A stretch of DNA of 64,000 nt from Methylophilaceae bacterium (GTDB taxonomy: Bacteria > Pseudomonadota > Gammaproteobacteria > Burkholderiales > Methylophilaceae). Under the pieces are notes generated by a model. The model ran no database searches, had not been told where the DNA came from, and worked only from the letters and a program-made list of their open reading frames with translations. This document shows, one piece after another, positions 18,883 through 30,021 of this stretch (position 1 is its first letter; each line of letters begins with the position of its first letter). Location: the NCBI GenBank assembly GCA_018398995.1, contig CP073759.1:1380311-1444310 (forward strand). The letters run 5' to 3'. The translations under genes were made by a program, and so were the position numbers.

Positions 18883-19179
18883 ATGGCAAAAGGCATTCGT
18901 TACACAGACGAATTTAAACAAGAAGCAGTCAATCAAATTATCAAACACAGCTATGACATAGCTGAAGTTTCCAATAGGCTGGGCGTCAGCACCAAGAGCC
19001 TCTATAAATGGAAGCAAGCTTTTTCCAAGCCACCCAAAGCCCGCGAATCGGAACCAGATCTGCAGGTGGAAGTAGCTCGATTGAAACGTGAGCTCAAGCG
19101 AGTTCAACAAGAAAGGGATATATTAAAGGAGGCCGCAGTTTTCTTTGCAAACGAGTCAAAGAACGCTATGTGTTCATAA
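18883..19179 (+). CDS. IS3-family transposase OrfA (element decayed)
   Basis: A 98-aa helix-turn-helix plus leucine-zipper protein: GIRYTDEFKQEAVNQIIKH, then LGVSTKSLYKWKQAFSKPP and a zipper VARLKRELKRVQQERDILKEAAVFFANESKN. This is OrfA of an IS3/IS150-like element and recognises the inverted repeats. The frame itself is intact, but the downstream orfB is broken, so the element cannot move on its own. The same 5' segment occurs inverted at 42499-42690. Confidence 0.85.
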   Translation: MAKGIRYTDEFKQEAVNQIIKHSYDIAEVSNRLGVSTKSLYKWKQAFSKPPKARESEPDLQVEVARLKRELKRVQQERDILKEAAVFFANESKNAMCS

Positions 19180-19444
19180 AAGCTCTTAGCAATGCCTATC
19201 TTGTTAGGTTGCTGTGTTCTGCATTAGACATTCATCCTAGTGGTTACTATGCCTGGTTAAAATCCCCTTTAAGTTTACGAACAAAAGAAGACTAGCATTT
19301 ATTGCGTTACATCAAACAGTTTTGGCTTGAGAGCGGTGGTCACTATGGCTATCGCAATATCCATCTGGATTTACAACAAGCAAAGATTACCTGCGGCCGA
19401 ATCCCACCAGCAATCTATGCGCAAAAACTTAGGCAATTTAAATG
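19170..19444 (+). pseudogene. IS3-family orfB remnant
   Basis: Reads RVFIKALSNAYLVRLLCSALDIHPSGYYAW, then an internal stop, then RYIKQFWLESGGHYGYRNIHLDLQQ, the N-terminal HTH_21 portion of IS3 OrfB. It then ends abruptly before any catalytic residue and passes into sequence of a different element. Confidence 0.75.
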
Positions 19445-19555
19445 ATTTTTAAACGGACTTTTTACAGAATAAACTGGTAGTGTTATTGGGGGCAGGTCAC
19501 AAGAAAGCTACTTAAGTGAGAAAAGTTAGCCGCATTGGCTGTAGCGTTTAAGATT

Positions 19556-20063
19556 AACCAAGTATGGCCAATGGATTTCATGCATGATCAGCTACAAGAT
19601 GGCAGGAGCTTTAGGTTATTTAATGTGATTGACGATTTTAATCGGGAATCATTGGGGATTGAAGTAGACTTGTCCCTCCCTTCTGAAAGAGTCATTCGCG
19701 CATTAAATTAAATTATTGAATGGCGAGGTAAGCCAAGCACGTTGCGCTGTGATAACGGCCCTGACTATATCAGCAATGTGATTCAAGTTTGGGCAGCAAG
19801 GCGTGGAATTGCCATGAGCTATATTCAAAGAGGCAGTCCACAGCAAAATGCTTATGTTGAGCGATTTAACCATACAGTGCGTTATGAATGGCTATCGCAA
19901 TATCACTGGCAAGATTTAGGTGAGGTAAGAATATGCCACACAATTGATTTGGCGCTATTATCACGAACGTACAAACATGGCCTTGGGCGGGATAAAACCA
20001 ATACAGCGGTTGGCTATAGCCGCTTAACTCTACTTTTATTTAATGATAAAAATGGGGGGGTAC
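19556..20063 (+). pseudogene. Second IS3-family orfB remnant (rve integrase core)
   Basis: Reads [32 protein letters not shown], then a stop, then [21 protein letters not shown] and [24 protein letters not shown], i.e. the DDE catalytic core of the same transposase group as the element at 34573-35501. The reading frame is interrupted and the C-terminus is degraded; it ends at GGGGGGTACC, a recognisable IS end. A 112-codon open piece (19742-20080) is its longest frame. Confidence 0.75.
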
Positions 20064-20080
20064 CGACCCAAATGCATTGA

Positions 20081-20430
20081 ATAAATTTCATTTCTTTCCA
20101 GTCCTCTTTGGCTCATTAAATCTTCTCGATGTTGCTAAGAAAATTACAAATTTACCCGAGAGGCATTGTTTGACTGGGTTTCATAAAGCTGTTCTCTAAA
20201 TATTTCAAGAATTACATAGAAAAAAGTACAGGTTTTGCCAATATTGAAGTGATCTTAATAGGAGGATCTGATCATTACAATTTTTTTTGAATAATTTAAG
20301 AATTAATTTTTAGTTTTATTACAAAATAGTATCTTTCAGATATTTTTTAAGATAATATAAAAAAAATATTTTTTTAACTAAATTTTTTCTTTTTAAATCA
20401 ATTAATCAAGAAAAAAGAGAGACCTAATAT
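20081..20430. other. AT-rich upstream region of the autotransporters
   Basis: Very AT-rich and gene-free; it presumably carries the promoter of the autotransporter pair, but I cannot single out a convincing -35/-10 pair. A purine-rich AAAAAAGAGAGACC about 20 bases before the ATG may serve as ribosome binding site. Confidence 0.4.
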
Positions 20431-23400
20431 ATGCTATCCAGAACATTTTCATTTAAATTTATTAAGATCGGGCATGTAGTAATTTCTGCTGCATTCTTTG
20501 CGCTTGCTGCTTTTTCATCATCATTATCTGCGGCTACGTACGAACTGGGAACAACGATAGCCGGTAGTGATTCAAGTGGCTCAACAATTTATAACTCAAA
20601 TGTTCAATCTTATAATTATGGGTCGTTGTTGGGTGCCCCAAGCACACTGATAATTAATATTTATGGTAACACCACCAATTTCACTGGCTCCATCCGCCAG
20701 TTTAACTACACCCCCAACACCTTCGCTGCGCTTGGGGTCAGTGGCGGGGAATTTACTGGTAGCGATAGTTTTGTATTGGGCTCTGGAGTTGTTGTTGATT
20801 CTGTTACGTTAGGCTCTGCAGCATCAGGGCAATATAGCGCTATATTTGATGGTATTGGTTATGAGTGGACTGGCAGTATTGGTAGTTCATCGACTGTTAC
20901 TTCCTATGCTGTTGAAACATCTGGATCTCTTGCTTTGAATGGGGGTAACTACATTAATGGTGATACGCGTGCTGATAGTGGTGTTAATGTTCTAGGTTCT
21001 GGTAATTTTATGAATGGTGATGTTGATGCCAACATAACTTTTAACAATGCGGGTTCACTCACGGTTGCTGGTGGCGGTGATGTTACGGGAAATATTAACT
21101 TTGGTGGCTATAATGGTCTTTTGACTTTAAGTGATGGAAGTGATGTTGCTGGTAGCATCGATACATCTTCAAGCAGGACTGGGTCAGTAGTTTTTGAAAA
21201 TAATAGTATTGTGACTGGTTCTATTGGCTCTACCTCAGCAATTGAAGAGGTCAGTGCTAATGGTACAGGTGTTGTGCAAATTAACGGCTTAACAAACGCA
21301 ACTGAGGTCAATCTTTATGCTGCAGGTACAGTCGCTTTTGGCGGAGGATTGGATACCCGTTTTTCTGACAGCGATAACGGCCTCGTGAATTTTAGAAACT
21401 ACAACGGTACTGTACAAATTGGTAATGACTCTTCTTTATATGGCGATGTTATCAACAGCGCAAACAATCTTGGTACCTTAACTTTTGTATCTGGCGCGCA
21501 ATCAATGAACGGGCAGATTGGTACCGATTCAAACAAAATTAATACTTTAAACATCGGCGGTGCTAATACAGGCTTAGGTTTTGATGTGTCTACCGATGTG
21601 TATTCAACTACAACCGTCAATGGTGATGTGTTTGCTACTAGCACTGTTTTAAATAACTCATCTGTTGCAAGTTCTGAATTGATTTTAGCAACTGGGAAAA
21701 ATATTACAGGTACTTCTGTCACAACAGCTGATGCTAATAAAGGTATTTTAACTTTGCAAGGTGGCGATCAGACTGTTACAGCTAGTGTTGGCGCTAGTGG
21801 TGCTTGGCTAAATACAGTAAATTCCGGCGCTGATTCTGCAAATTCAACCATTACAGGCGATGTTTACTCAGTTAATGTGACGAATACTGGTTCTGGCACA
21901 TCTAATTTCAACGGTAATGTGACTGCAACTAATATCAACGTTGATGCTGGTACGTCTTATTTCAATCAGTCAGTGAATGCAACTACCACAAGAATTGGAA
22001 CAGGTACAGGACATTTCAATACTGTAGGTGGTACAACCTCGAGCACTAATTTAAATTTTACTGGTAATGGTACGGCCAATCTTAATCAAGGAATGACATT
22101 TACCAACATTGATTATGCTGGAAATGATGCAACAGTCAATGTGGCAGCAGATAAAAACCTTGTAGGAACTGCTATTTCAACAACAACCGATGGGACTGGC
22201 TATCTGAATATGTTGGGTGGCACTCAAACTGTTGATGCAACGGTAGGCGCAGCCTCATTGGGTTTAAATAAAATCACAGCAGGTGCTGATGGGGCGACAA
22301 CTAACTTTACCAATACCGCTGCAGTATATGCCAATACATTGGAAGTGACTGGTAATGGTTTAGTCAATCTTTCTGGAGGTTTGGTTGGGAACTTGGACTA
22401 TGTTAATAACGTATCGTCTGAGAATGGCACAGTTACAATTGCAAGTGGTAAAAATTTAATTGGTAATGTAACTACGGGAGCTTCTGGCTACAGCCAAGGC
22501 GTATTGACAATGATTGGTGGCGAACAGCAAGTCAGTGGCACTATCGGTTCAGATGGCGCGCCTCTGACTACGGTCAATGCAGGTGCCACCGGTTCTACCA
22601 CAACGCTAAATGGTATGACGTATGCCGATACCCTTCAGTTTACCGGTAACGGTACAGTCGTACTAAACGGAACAAACAGTGCAAATCCTGTTGCGGGATT
22701 AAAAGGAACTGTAGATTTTGGAACTAATGCAATCACAGACACAGGAACTTTAGAAGTTGGTGATGGTGTAAATTTAACAACGGGTGCAACTGGAATTAAC
22801 TTCAAAGATGCTAATAATGCAACGCTAACGTTTAATGGTTCAAGCACTGTGACAGGCAATATTGGTAGCGCAGGAAATGATGATAATAACGTTTTCAAAA
22901 CTATTAACGCGGGTGTGACTGGCAAGTTTGTAACCTTCTTGGGTGATGTTTATGTGAGTGCATCAACATTCCACGTAACAGGAGATGGTGTGGTTAACCT
23001 AGGTGGCGATTTGTACGGTCCATTAACGTTTGACAGTCCTTCTGAAGGATCCGTAAATATTGCTAATAATAAATCTATTATTGTTTCAAGTGGCCCGCAA
23101 GTGACCTCTTACGGCACTTCTTCAGCAGGTAAAGGTACAGTCAATTTCGTGGGTGGGACAACGCTTTCTGGGGATGTTGGTACATCAAGTGCATATATTT
23201 TAGCGGCTAACTTTCACAACACAACGAGTGATACTACAAACAGTCCACTTTATGTGGGTTCAGTAACGCAAACACTTAATAAAAATATTTACGCCACCAC
23301 TACAACGATTGGTAATGATCTTGGATATGCAACTGTTGGTGATGTTACGGCGAATGTATTCTTGGGTAACGCATTAACACTGTCTGCAGGAACAACTGTA

Positions 23401-25041
23401 TCAACTTCCACTACCACCTTAAATACAGCTGGTTCTGTTGATGCATTAAGTGGCAGCGTTGTGTTTAATCATAGTAAAAATGCAGATGGAACTTTGACTA
23501 ATGTTGCAACTGTCACACAGTCAACTTTTGGAGAAAGTGTATTTACTACAAATGGCGGTACATTAAATTTTGCGGTGGCTAGTGAAGCTTACAATAATAG
23601 TTTTGGCGGGGGGCAGCTAAGCTCGGACGTCACGCAATCAAGTAAAGTTAGCGGTGGTACAGGGTCGACTTTAGCAATGAACGGTAATGAGAAAGTTAAC
23701 ATTAGCTTACTTGGCAGTTTGCGTAATAATGTTTCATATACATTAATTGATGTTGCAAGTGGAGATACTAATGCAAATCAAGCCGCAACGCTTATTGACA
23801 ACAGCTACGTAATTGACACTATACTGTCTCGTTCAAATGGTGATTTAGTTTTAACAACTAGTCGTGATGAGAATACCTATGTAAATAAATCCAATACACT
23901 TGGTCATTTCTCTAATAACGCTGCAACTACGCTTGCTGGCCTTGGTGCTTTAGGTACTGGTTATAGTAGTGATATGCAAGTCGTATTTAATCAGCTAGAT
24001 CTTGATCAGTGGGGTTATGGTAATAATCAAGCTAATTTAGCAAATGAGGTTAAGAGGTTGGCTCCTATTTCAAATGGATCCTTAACCAGGTCAGCTGTCG
24101 CTGCTAATACATTGGCGCTTGATGTTGCAAATTCGCGTATGGCTGGATTACGTGGAGATATAGTATTGGCTAATAGTTTGACTGGTATATCATCCGGGAA
24201 TGCACAGCCTGATTCAGCTTTTTGGATGAGGGCGCTTGGCTCAACTGCTAAGCAAGATCAACGTAAGAGCTATGATGGTTATAGAACTAATACTTATGGA
24301 GCTGCTTTTGGATTGGATCATAATGTCACAGATGACCTCATTCTTGGGTTTGGTCTTGCTGCTGTGACTGCAAGAGTTGATCAACATGATTTCCGTAGTG
24401 CTGATGATGCTCGAATCAACAACTATTCTGGCATGATTTATGGTAGTTACAATCTTAGTAATGAGGCTTATGTAGAGGGTGTCATAAACTATACTGAAAA
24501 TAAATACAGAGGCGATAGAGCAACTGCAGTTGGAAGAAATGCCCGCTATGACTTTGACGGGAATCAATATGGCGGTAGGTTGGGTGCAGGATATAAGATT
24601 AGTTTAGGTAATAATACGACATTTATTCCAATGGCCTCCATTGAGTACAGTCGATTAGAGCAAGATGCTTATACTGAAAAAGATGCAGGTGCTATTGGAT
24701 TAAATGTAGACAGTCAGTCCTATAGTCGTACTCGATATGGTCTTGGTGGTAGGTTAACAACTAAACTTGGCACTGAAATAATTTATCGCCCAGAAATTGA
24801 CTTAGGTTGGTATAGAGATACGGGAACACTTAATAAAGACGTAGTTGCATCATATATTGGCGGCGGGGAGAAATTTGTGACGCCTGGTACGGATTATATT
24901 GGTCGCAATTTTGTGAATCTAGGCCTTGGTTTAAATGTTGAAGCTAGTCAGTTAACAACAATTCAGGTGCGCTATGATTTGGATGCAAGTAATGGTTTTG
25001 AAAGTCATACTGGCTCAATCGCTGCTAGAATAAACTTTTAA
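20431..25041 (+). CDS. Autotransporter adhesin (type Va), first of tandem pair
   Basis: A 1536-aa outer-membrane autotransporter. Residues 1-36 are a long signal peptide ending SSSLSAATYELG. The passenger (about 37-1260) is rich in Gly, Asn, Thr and Ser with recurring short motifs such as LNFTGNGTANL, TVTIASGKNLIGNV and VTGNIGS, consistent with a right-handed beta-helix. The C-terminal about 270 residues (from FWMRALGSTAKQDQRKSYDGY) are the autotransporter beta-barrel and end in the aromatic SIAARINF needed for BAM-mediated insertion. No protease or lipase motif is visible, so an adhesive or aggregative role is inferred. From 20866 on it appears identical to the next gene. Confidence 0.93.
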   Translation: MLSRTFSFKFIKIGHVVISAAFFALAAFSSSLSAATYELGTTIAGSDSSGSTIYNSNVQSYNYGSLLGAPSTLIINIYGNTTNFTGSIRQFNYTPNTFAALGVSGGEFTGSDSFVLGSGVVVDSVTLGSAASGQYSAIFDGIGYEWTGSIGSSSTVTSYAVETSGSLALNGGNYINGDTRADSGVNVLGSGNFMNGDVDANITFNNAGSLTVAGGGDVTGNINFGGYNGLLTLSDGSDVAGSIDTSSSRTGSVVFENNSIVTGSIGSTSAIEEVSANGTGVVQINGLTNATEVNLYAAGTVAFGGGLDTRFSDSDNGLVNFRNYNGTVQIGNDSSLYGDVINSANNLGTLTFVSGAQSMNGQIGTDSNKINTLNIGGANTGLGFDVSTDVYSTTTVNGDVFATSTVLNNSSVASSELILATGKNITGTSVTTADANKGILTLQGGDQTVTASVGASGAWLNTVNSGADSANSTITGDVYSVNVTNTGSGTSNFNGNVTATNINVDAGTSYFNQSVNATTTRIGTGTGHFNTVGGTTSSTNLNFTGNGTANLNQGMTFTNIDYAGNDATVNVAADKNLVGTAISTTTDGTGYLNMLGGTQTVDATVGAASLGLNKITAGADGATTNFTNTAAVYANTLEVTGNGLVNLSGGLVGNLDYVNNVSSENGTVTIASGKNLIGNVTTGASGYSQGVLTMIGGEQQVSGTIGSDGAPLTTVNAGATGSTTTLNGMTYADTLQFTGNGTVVLNGTNSANPVAGLKGTVDFGTNAITDTGTLEVGDGVNLTTGATGINFKDANNATLTFNGSSTVTGNIGSAGNDDNNVFKTINAGVTGKFVTFLGDVYVSASTFHVTGDGVVNLGGDLYGPLTFDSPSEGSVNIANNKSIIVSSGPQVTSYGTSSAGKGTVNFVGGTTLSGDVGTSSAYILAANFHNTTSDTTNSPLYVGSVTQTLNKNIYATTTTIGNDLGYATVGDVTANVFLGNALTLSAGTTVSTSTTTLNTAGSVDALSGSVVFNHSKNADGTLTNVATVTQSTFGESVFTTNGGTLNFAVASEAYNNSFGGGQLSSDVTQSSKVSGGTGSTLAMNGNEKVNISLLGSLRNNVSYTLIDVASGDTNANQAATLIDNSYVIDTILSRSNGDLVLTTSRDENTYVNKSNTLGHFSNNAATTLAGLGALGTGYSSDMQVVFNQLDLDQWGYGNNQANLANEVKRLAPISNGSLTRSAVAANTLALDVANSRMAGLRGDIVLANSLTGISSGNAQPDSAFWMRALGSTAKQDQRKSYDGYRTNTYGAAFGLDHNVTDDLILGFGLAAVTARVDQHDFRSADDARINNYSGMIYGSYNLSNEAYVEGVINYTENKYRGDRATAVGRNARYDFDGNQYGGRLGAGYKISLGNNTTFIPMASIEYSRLEQDAYTEKDAGAIGLNVDSQSYSRTRYGLGGRLTTKLGTEIIYRPEIDLGWYRDTGTLNKDVVASYIGGGEKFVTPGTDYIGRNFVNLGLGLNVEASQLTTIQVRYDLDASNGFESHTGSIAARINF

Positions 25042-25048
25042 TTTTTTA
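20866..25048. repeat. 4.18-kb duplicated segment, copy 1
   Basis: Matches 25846-30028 at a constant offset of 4980 bases with no difference in the lines compared. It covers most of the passenger, the whole barrel and the stop codon. Confidence 0.9.
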
Positions 25049-25074
25049 ATTTTTTAATTTTATAAGAATGAATA

Positions 25075-28000
25075 ATGATGGAAAAAAAATCTCTTACATT
25101 TAAATTTATTAAGATCGGGCATGTAGTAATTTCTGCTGCATTCTTTGCGTTTGCTGCTTTTTCATCATCATTATCTGCGGCTACGTACGAACTGGGAACA
25201 ACTATAGCCGGTAGTGATTCAATTGGCTCAACAATTTATAACTCAAATGTTCAATCTTATAATTATGGGTCGTTGCTTGGTACGCCGCAAACCACTATTC
25301 AAAATAGTGTATATCAGGATACAACCTACTTAACTGGTTCAATACGTCAATCCAATTTTACCGTCAACAATTTTGCTGCTCTTGGAGTTAGTGGTGGGGA
25401 ATTTACTGGAAGCGATAGTTTTGTATTGGGCTCTGGAGTTGTTGTTAATTCGATAACCACTGGCACACCTGCTTCCGGCCAGTATAGTCCGACGCTCTAT
25501 TATTATTCTGAGTTAATGAATCGTTACGTTAGAGACATGGTGCTGACTGCAGGTCTCGATGTTGATTGGTCAAGTAATGAATATCTTAACGGAACTTCTG
25601 GTGGTCCTGCTTCTTTTACAACTACAACTCCTCTGGGTACTGTTTCTACTTACGGTTCTGGTAGTCCATTTACATGCGATCCATTTGGTGCTTATACGTG
25701 TTATTCTGCAAGAACTTCTTCTCTTTACACAGGTTTAACTCCTAATTCTGGTGAAACTGTTGGTGGGACGGTAGTTTTAGGTGCAGGTTATGAAATTCGT
25801 ACAATAGGTAAGGCTTCTTACACAGTCACCAATACTTTTACAGATTGGACTGGCAGTATTGGTAGTTCATCGACTGTTACTTCCTATGCTGTTGAAACAT
25901 CTGGATCTCTTGCTTTGAATGGGGGTAACTACATTAATGGTGATACGCGTGCTGATAGTGGTGTTAATGTTCTAGGTTCTGGTAATTTTATGAATGGTGA
26001 TGTTGATGCCAACATAACTTTTAACAATGCGGGTTCACTCACGGTTGCTGGTGGCGGTGATGTTACGGGAAATATTAACTTTGGTGGCTATAATGGTCTT
26101 TTGACTTTAAGTGATGGAAGTGATGTTGCTGGTAGCATCGATACATCTTCAAGCAGGACTGGGTCAGTAGTTTTTGAAAATAATAGTATTGTGACTGGTT
26201 CTATTGGCTCTACCTCAGCAATTGAAGAGGTCAGTGCTAATGGTACAGGTGTTGTGCAAATTAACGGCTTAACAAACGCAACTGAGGTCAATCTTTATGC
26301 TGCAGGTACAGTCGCTTTTGGCGGAGGATTGGATACCCGTTTTTCTGACAGCGATAACGGCCTCGTGAATTTTAGAAACTACAACGGTACTGTACAAATT
26401 GGTAATGACTCTTCTTTATATGGCGATGTTATCAACAGCGCAAACAATCTTGGTACCTTAACTTTTGTATCTGGCGCGCAATCAATGAACGGGCAGATTG
26501 GTACCGATTCAAACAAAATTAATACTTTAAACATCGGCGGTGCTAATACAGGCTTAGGTTTTGATGTGTCTACCGATGTGTATTCAACTACAACCGTCAA
26601 TGGTGATGTGTTTGCTACTAGCACTGTTTTAAATAACTCATCTGTTGCAAGTTCTGAATTGATTTTAGCAACTGGGAAAAATATTACAGGTACTTCTGTC
26701 ACAACAGCTGATGCTAATAAAGGTATTTTAACTTTGCAAGGTGGCGATCAGACTGTTACAGCTAGTGTTGGCGCTAGTGGTGCTTGGCTAAATACAGTAA
26801 ATTCCGGCGCTGATTCTGCAAATTCAACCATTACAGGCGATGTTTACTCAGTTAATGTGACGAATACTGGTTCTGGCACATCTAATTTCAACGGTAATGT
26901 GACTGCAACTAATATCAACGTTGATGCTGGTACGTCTTATTTCAATCAGTCAGTGAATGCAACTACCACAAGAATTGGAACAGGTACAGGACATTTCAAT
27001 ACTGTAGGTGGTACAACCTCGAGCACTAATTTAAATTTTACTGGTAATGGTACGGCCAATCTTAATCAAGGAATGACATTTACCAACATTGATTATGCTG
27101 GAAATGATGCAACAGTCAATGTGGCAGCAGATAAAAACCTTGTAGGAACTGCTATTTCAACAACAACCGATGGGACTGGCTATCTGAATATGTTGGGTGG
27201 CACTCAAACTGTTGATGCAACGGTAGGCGCAGCCTCATTGGGTTTAAATAAAATCACAGCAGGTGCTGATGGGGCGACAACTAACTTTACCAATACCGCT
27301 GCAGTATATGCCAATACATTGGAAGTGACTGGTAATGGTTTAGTCAATCTTTCTGGAGGTTTGGTTGGGAACTTGGACTATGTTAATAACGTATCGTCTG
27401 AGAATGGCACAGTTACAATTGCAAGTGGTAAAAATTTAATTGGTAATGTAACTACGGGAGCTTCTGGCTACAGCCAAGGCGTATTGACAATGATTGGTGG
27501 CGAACAGCAAGTCAGTGGCACTATCGGTTCAGATGGCGCGCCTCTGACTACGGTCAATGCAGGTGCCACCGGTTCTACCACAACGCTAAATGGTATGACG
27601 TATGCCGATACCCTTCAGTTTACCGGTAACGGTACAGTCGTACTAAACGGAACAAACAGTGCAAATCCTGTTGCGGGATTAAAAGGAACTGTAGATTTTG
27701 GAACTAATGCAATCACAGACACAGGAACTTTAGAAGTTGGTGATGGTGTAAATTTAACAACGGGTGCAACTGGAATTAACTTCAAAGATGCTAATAATGC
27801 AACGCTAACGTTTAATGGTTCAAGCACTGTGACAGGCAATATTGGTAGCGCAGGAAATGATGATAATAACGTTTTCAAAACTATTAACGCGGGTGTGACT
27901 GGCAAGTTTGTAACCTTCTTGGGTGATGTTTATGTGAGTGCATCAACATTCCACGTAACAGGAGATGGTGTGGTTAACCTAGGTGGCGATTTGTACGGTC

Positions 28001-30021
28001 CATTAACGTTTGACAGTCCTTCTGAAGGATCCGTAAATATTGCTAATAATAAATCTATTATTGTTTCAAGTGGCCCGCAAGTGACCTCTTACGGCACTTC
28101 TTCAGCAGGTAAAGGTACAGTCAATTTCGTGGGTGGGACAACGCTTTCTGGGGATGTTGGTACATCAAGTGCATATATTTTAGCGGCTAACTTTCACAAC
28201 ACAACGAGTGATACTACAAACAGTCCACTTTATGTGGGTTCAGTAACGCAAACACTTAATAAAAATATTTACGCCACCACTACAACGATTGGTAATGATC
28301 TTGGATATGCAACTGTTGGTGATGTTACGGCGAATGTATTCTTGGGTAACGCATTAACACTGTCTGCAGGAACAACTGTATCAACTTCCACTACCACCTT
28401 AAATACAGCTGGTTCTGTTGATGCATTAAGTGGCAGCGTTGTGTTTAATCATAGTAAAAATGCAGATGGAACTTTGACTAATGTTGCAACTGTCACACAG
28501 TCAACTTTTGGAGAAAGTGTATTTACTACAAATGGCGGTACATTAAATTTTGCGGTGGCTAGTGAAGCTTACAATAATAGTTTTGGCGGGGGGCAGCTAA
28601 GCTCGGACGTCACGCAATCAAGTAAAGTTAGCGGTGGTACAGGGTCGACTTTAGCAATGAACGGTAATGAGAAAGTTAACATTAGCTTACTTGGCAGTTT
28701 GCGTAATAATGTTTCATATACATTAATTGATGTTGCAAGTGGAGATACTAATGCAAATCAAGCCGCAACGCTTATTGACAACAGCTACGTAATTGACACT
28801 ATACTGTCTCGTTCAAATGGTGATTTAGTTTTAACAACTAGTCGTGATGAGAATACCTATGTAAATAAATCCAATACACTTGGTCATTTCTCTAATAACG
28901 CTGCAACTACGCTTGCTGGCCTTGGTGCTTTAGGTACTGGTTATAGTAGTGATATGCAAGTCGTATTTAATCAGCTAGATCTTGATCAGTGGGGTTATGG
29001 TAATAATCAAGCTAATTTAGCAAATGAGGTTAAGAGGTTGGCTCCTATTTCAAATGGATCCTTAACCAGGTCAGCTGTCGCTGCTAATACATTGGCGCTT
29101 GATGTTGCAAATTCGCGTATGGCTGGATTACGTGGAGATATAGTATTGGCTAATAGTTTGACTGGTATATCATCCGGGAATGCACAGCCTGATTCAGCTT
29201 TTTGGATGAGGGCGCTTGGCTCAACTGCTAAGCAAGATCAACGTAAGAGCTATGATGGTTATAGAACTAATACTTATGGAGCTGCTTTTGGATTGGATCA
29301 TAATGTCACAGATGACCTCATTCTTGGGTTTGGTCTTGCTGCTGTGACTGCAAGAGTTGATCAACATGATTTCCGTAGTGCTGATGATGCTCGAATCAAC
29401 AACTATTCTGGCATGATTTATGGTAGTTACAATCTTAGTAATGAGGCTTATGTAGAGGGTGTCATAAACTATACTGAAAATAAATACAGAGGCGATAGAG
29501 CAACTGCAGTTGGAAGAAATGCCCGCTATGACTTTGACGGGAATCAATATGGCGGTAGGTTGGGTGCAGGATATAAGATTAGTTTAGGTAATAATACGAC
29601 ATTTATTCCAATGGCCTCCATTGAGTACAGTCGATTAGAGCAAGATGCTTATACTGAAAAAGATGCAGGTGCTATTGGATTAAATGTAGACAGTCAGTCC
29701 TATAGTCGTACTCGATATGGTCTTGGTGGTAGGTTAACAACTAAACTTGGCACTGAAATAATTTATCGCCCAGAAATTGACTTAGGTTGGTATAGAGATA
29801 CGGGAACACTTAATAAAGACGTAGTTGCATCATATATTGGCGGCGGGGAGAAATTTGTGACGCCTGGTACGGATTATATTGGTCGCAATTTTGTGAATCT
29901 AGGCCTTGGTTTAAATGTTGAAGCTAGTCAGTTAACAACAATTCAGGTGCGCTATGATTTGGATGCAAGTAATGGTTTTGAAAGTCATACTGGCTCAATC
30001 GCTGCTAGAATAAACTTTTAA
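25075..30021 (+). CDS. Autotransporter adhesin (type Va), second of tandem pair
   Basis: A 1648-aa paralogue of the preceding gene, starting 33 bases after its stop and probably in the same transcript. Signal peptide and first about 70 residues are almost the same as in the first gene. The N-terminal passenger then carries a unique region of roughly 110 extra residues (about 140-255, containing LMNRYVRDMVLTAGLD and two Cys in FTCDPFGAYTCYSA). From WTGSIGSSSTVTSYAV the two proteins are identical to the end, including the barrel (about 1375-1648). The pair would therefore differ only at the tip of the passenger. The ATG at 25075 and the next codon ATG are both possible starts. Confidence 0.93.
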   Translation: MMEKKSLTFKFIKIGHVVISAAFFAFAAFSSSLSAATYELGTTIAGSDSIGSTIYNSNVQSYNYGSLLGTPQTTIQNSVYQDTTYLTGSIRQSNFTVNNFAALGVSGGEFTGSDSFVLGSGVVVNSITTGTPASGQYSPTLYYYSELMNRYVRDMVLTAGLDVDWSSNEYLNGTSGGPASFTTTTPLGTVSTYGSGSPFTCDPFGAYTCYSARTSSLYTGLTPNSGETVGGTVVLGAGYEIRTIGKASYTVTNTFTDWTGSIGSSSTVTSYAVETSGSLALNGGNYINGDTRADSGVNVLGSGNFMNGDVDANITFNNAGSLTVAGGGDVTGNINFGGYNGLLTLSDGSDVAGSIDTSSSRTGSVVFENNSIVTGSIGSTSAIEEVSANGTGVVQINGLTNATEVNLYAAGTVAFGGGLDTRFSDSDNGLVNFRNYNGTVQIGNDSSLYGDVINSANNLGTLTFVSGAQSMNGQIGTDSNKINTLNIGGANTGLGFDVSTDVYSTTTVNGDVFATSTVLNNSSVASSELILATGKNITGTSVTTADANKGILTLQGGDQTVTASVGASGAWLNTVNSGADSANSTITGDVYSVNVTNTGSGTSNFNGNVTATNINVDAGTSYFNQSVNATTTRIGTGTGHFNTVGGTTSSTNLNFTGNGTANLNQGMTFTNIDYAGNDATVNVAADKNLVGTAISTTTDGTGYLNMLGGTQTVDATVGAASLGLNKITAGADGATTNFTNTAAVYANTLEVTGNGLVNLSGGLVGNLDYVNNVSSENGTVTIASGKNLIGNVTTGASGYSQGVLTMIGGEQQVSGTIGSDGAPLTTVNAGATGSTTTLNGMTYADTLQFTGNGTVVLNGTNSANPVAGLKGTVDFGTNAITDTGTLEVGDGVNLTTGATGINFKDANNATLTFNGSSTVTGNIGSAGNDDNNVFKTINAGVTGKFVTFLGDVYVSASTFHVTGDGVVNLGGDLYGPLTFDSPSEGSVNIANNKSIIVSSGPQVTSYGTSSAGKGTVNFVGGTTLSGDVGTSSAYILAANFHNTTSDTTNSPLYVGSVTQTLNKNIYATTTTIGNDLGYATVGDVTANVFLGNALTLSAGTTVSTSTTTLNTAGSVDALSGSVVFNHSKNADGTLTNVATVTQSTFGESVFTTNGGTLNFAVASEAYNNSFGGGQLSSDVTQSSKVSGGTGSTLAMNGNEKVNISLLGSLRNNVSYTLIDVASGDTNANQAATLIDNSYVIDTILSRSNGDLVLTTSRDENTYVNKSNTLGHFSNNAATTLAGLGALGTGYSSDMQVVFNQLDLDQWGYGNNQANLANEVKRLAPISNGSLTRSAVAANTLALDVANSRMAGLRGDIVLANSLTGISSGNAQPDSAFWMRALGSTAKQDQRKSYDGYRTNTYGAAFGLDHNVTDDLILGFGLAAVTARVDQHDFRSADDARINNYSGMIYGSYNLSNEAYVEGVINYTENKYRGDRATAVGRNARYDFDGNQYGGRLGAGYKISLGNNTTFIPMASIEYSRLEQDAYTEKDAGAIGLNVDSQSYSRTRYGLGGRLTTKLGTEIIYRPEIDLGWYRDTGTLNKDVVASYIGGGEKFVTPGTDYIGRNFVNLGLGLNVEASQLTTIQVRYDLDASNGFESHTGSIAARINF

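Noticed and set aside
21108-24567. Several minus-strand frames inside the autotransporters (repeated at 26088-29547)
   Set aside because: They mirror the Gly/Thr/Asn-rich coding strand and occur identically in both duplicated copies; no ribosome binding sites or family resemblance.
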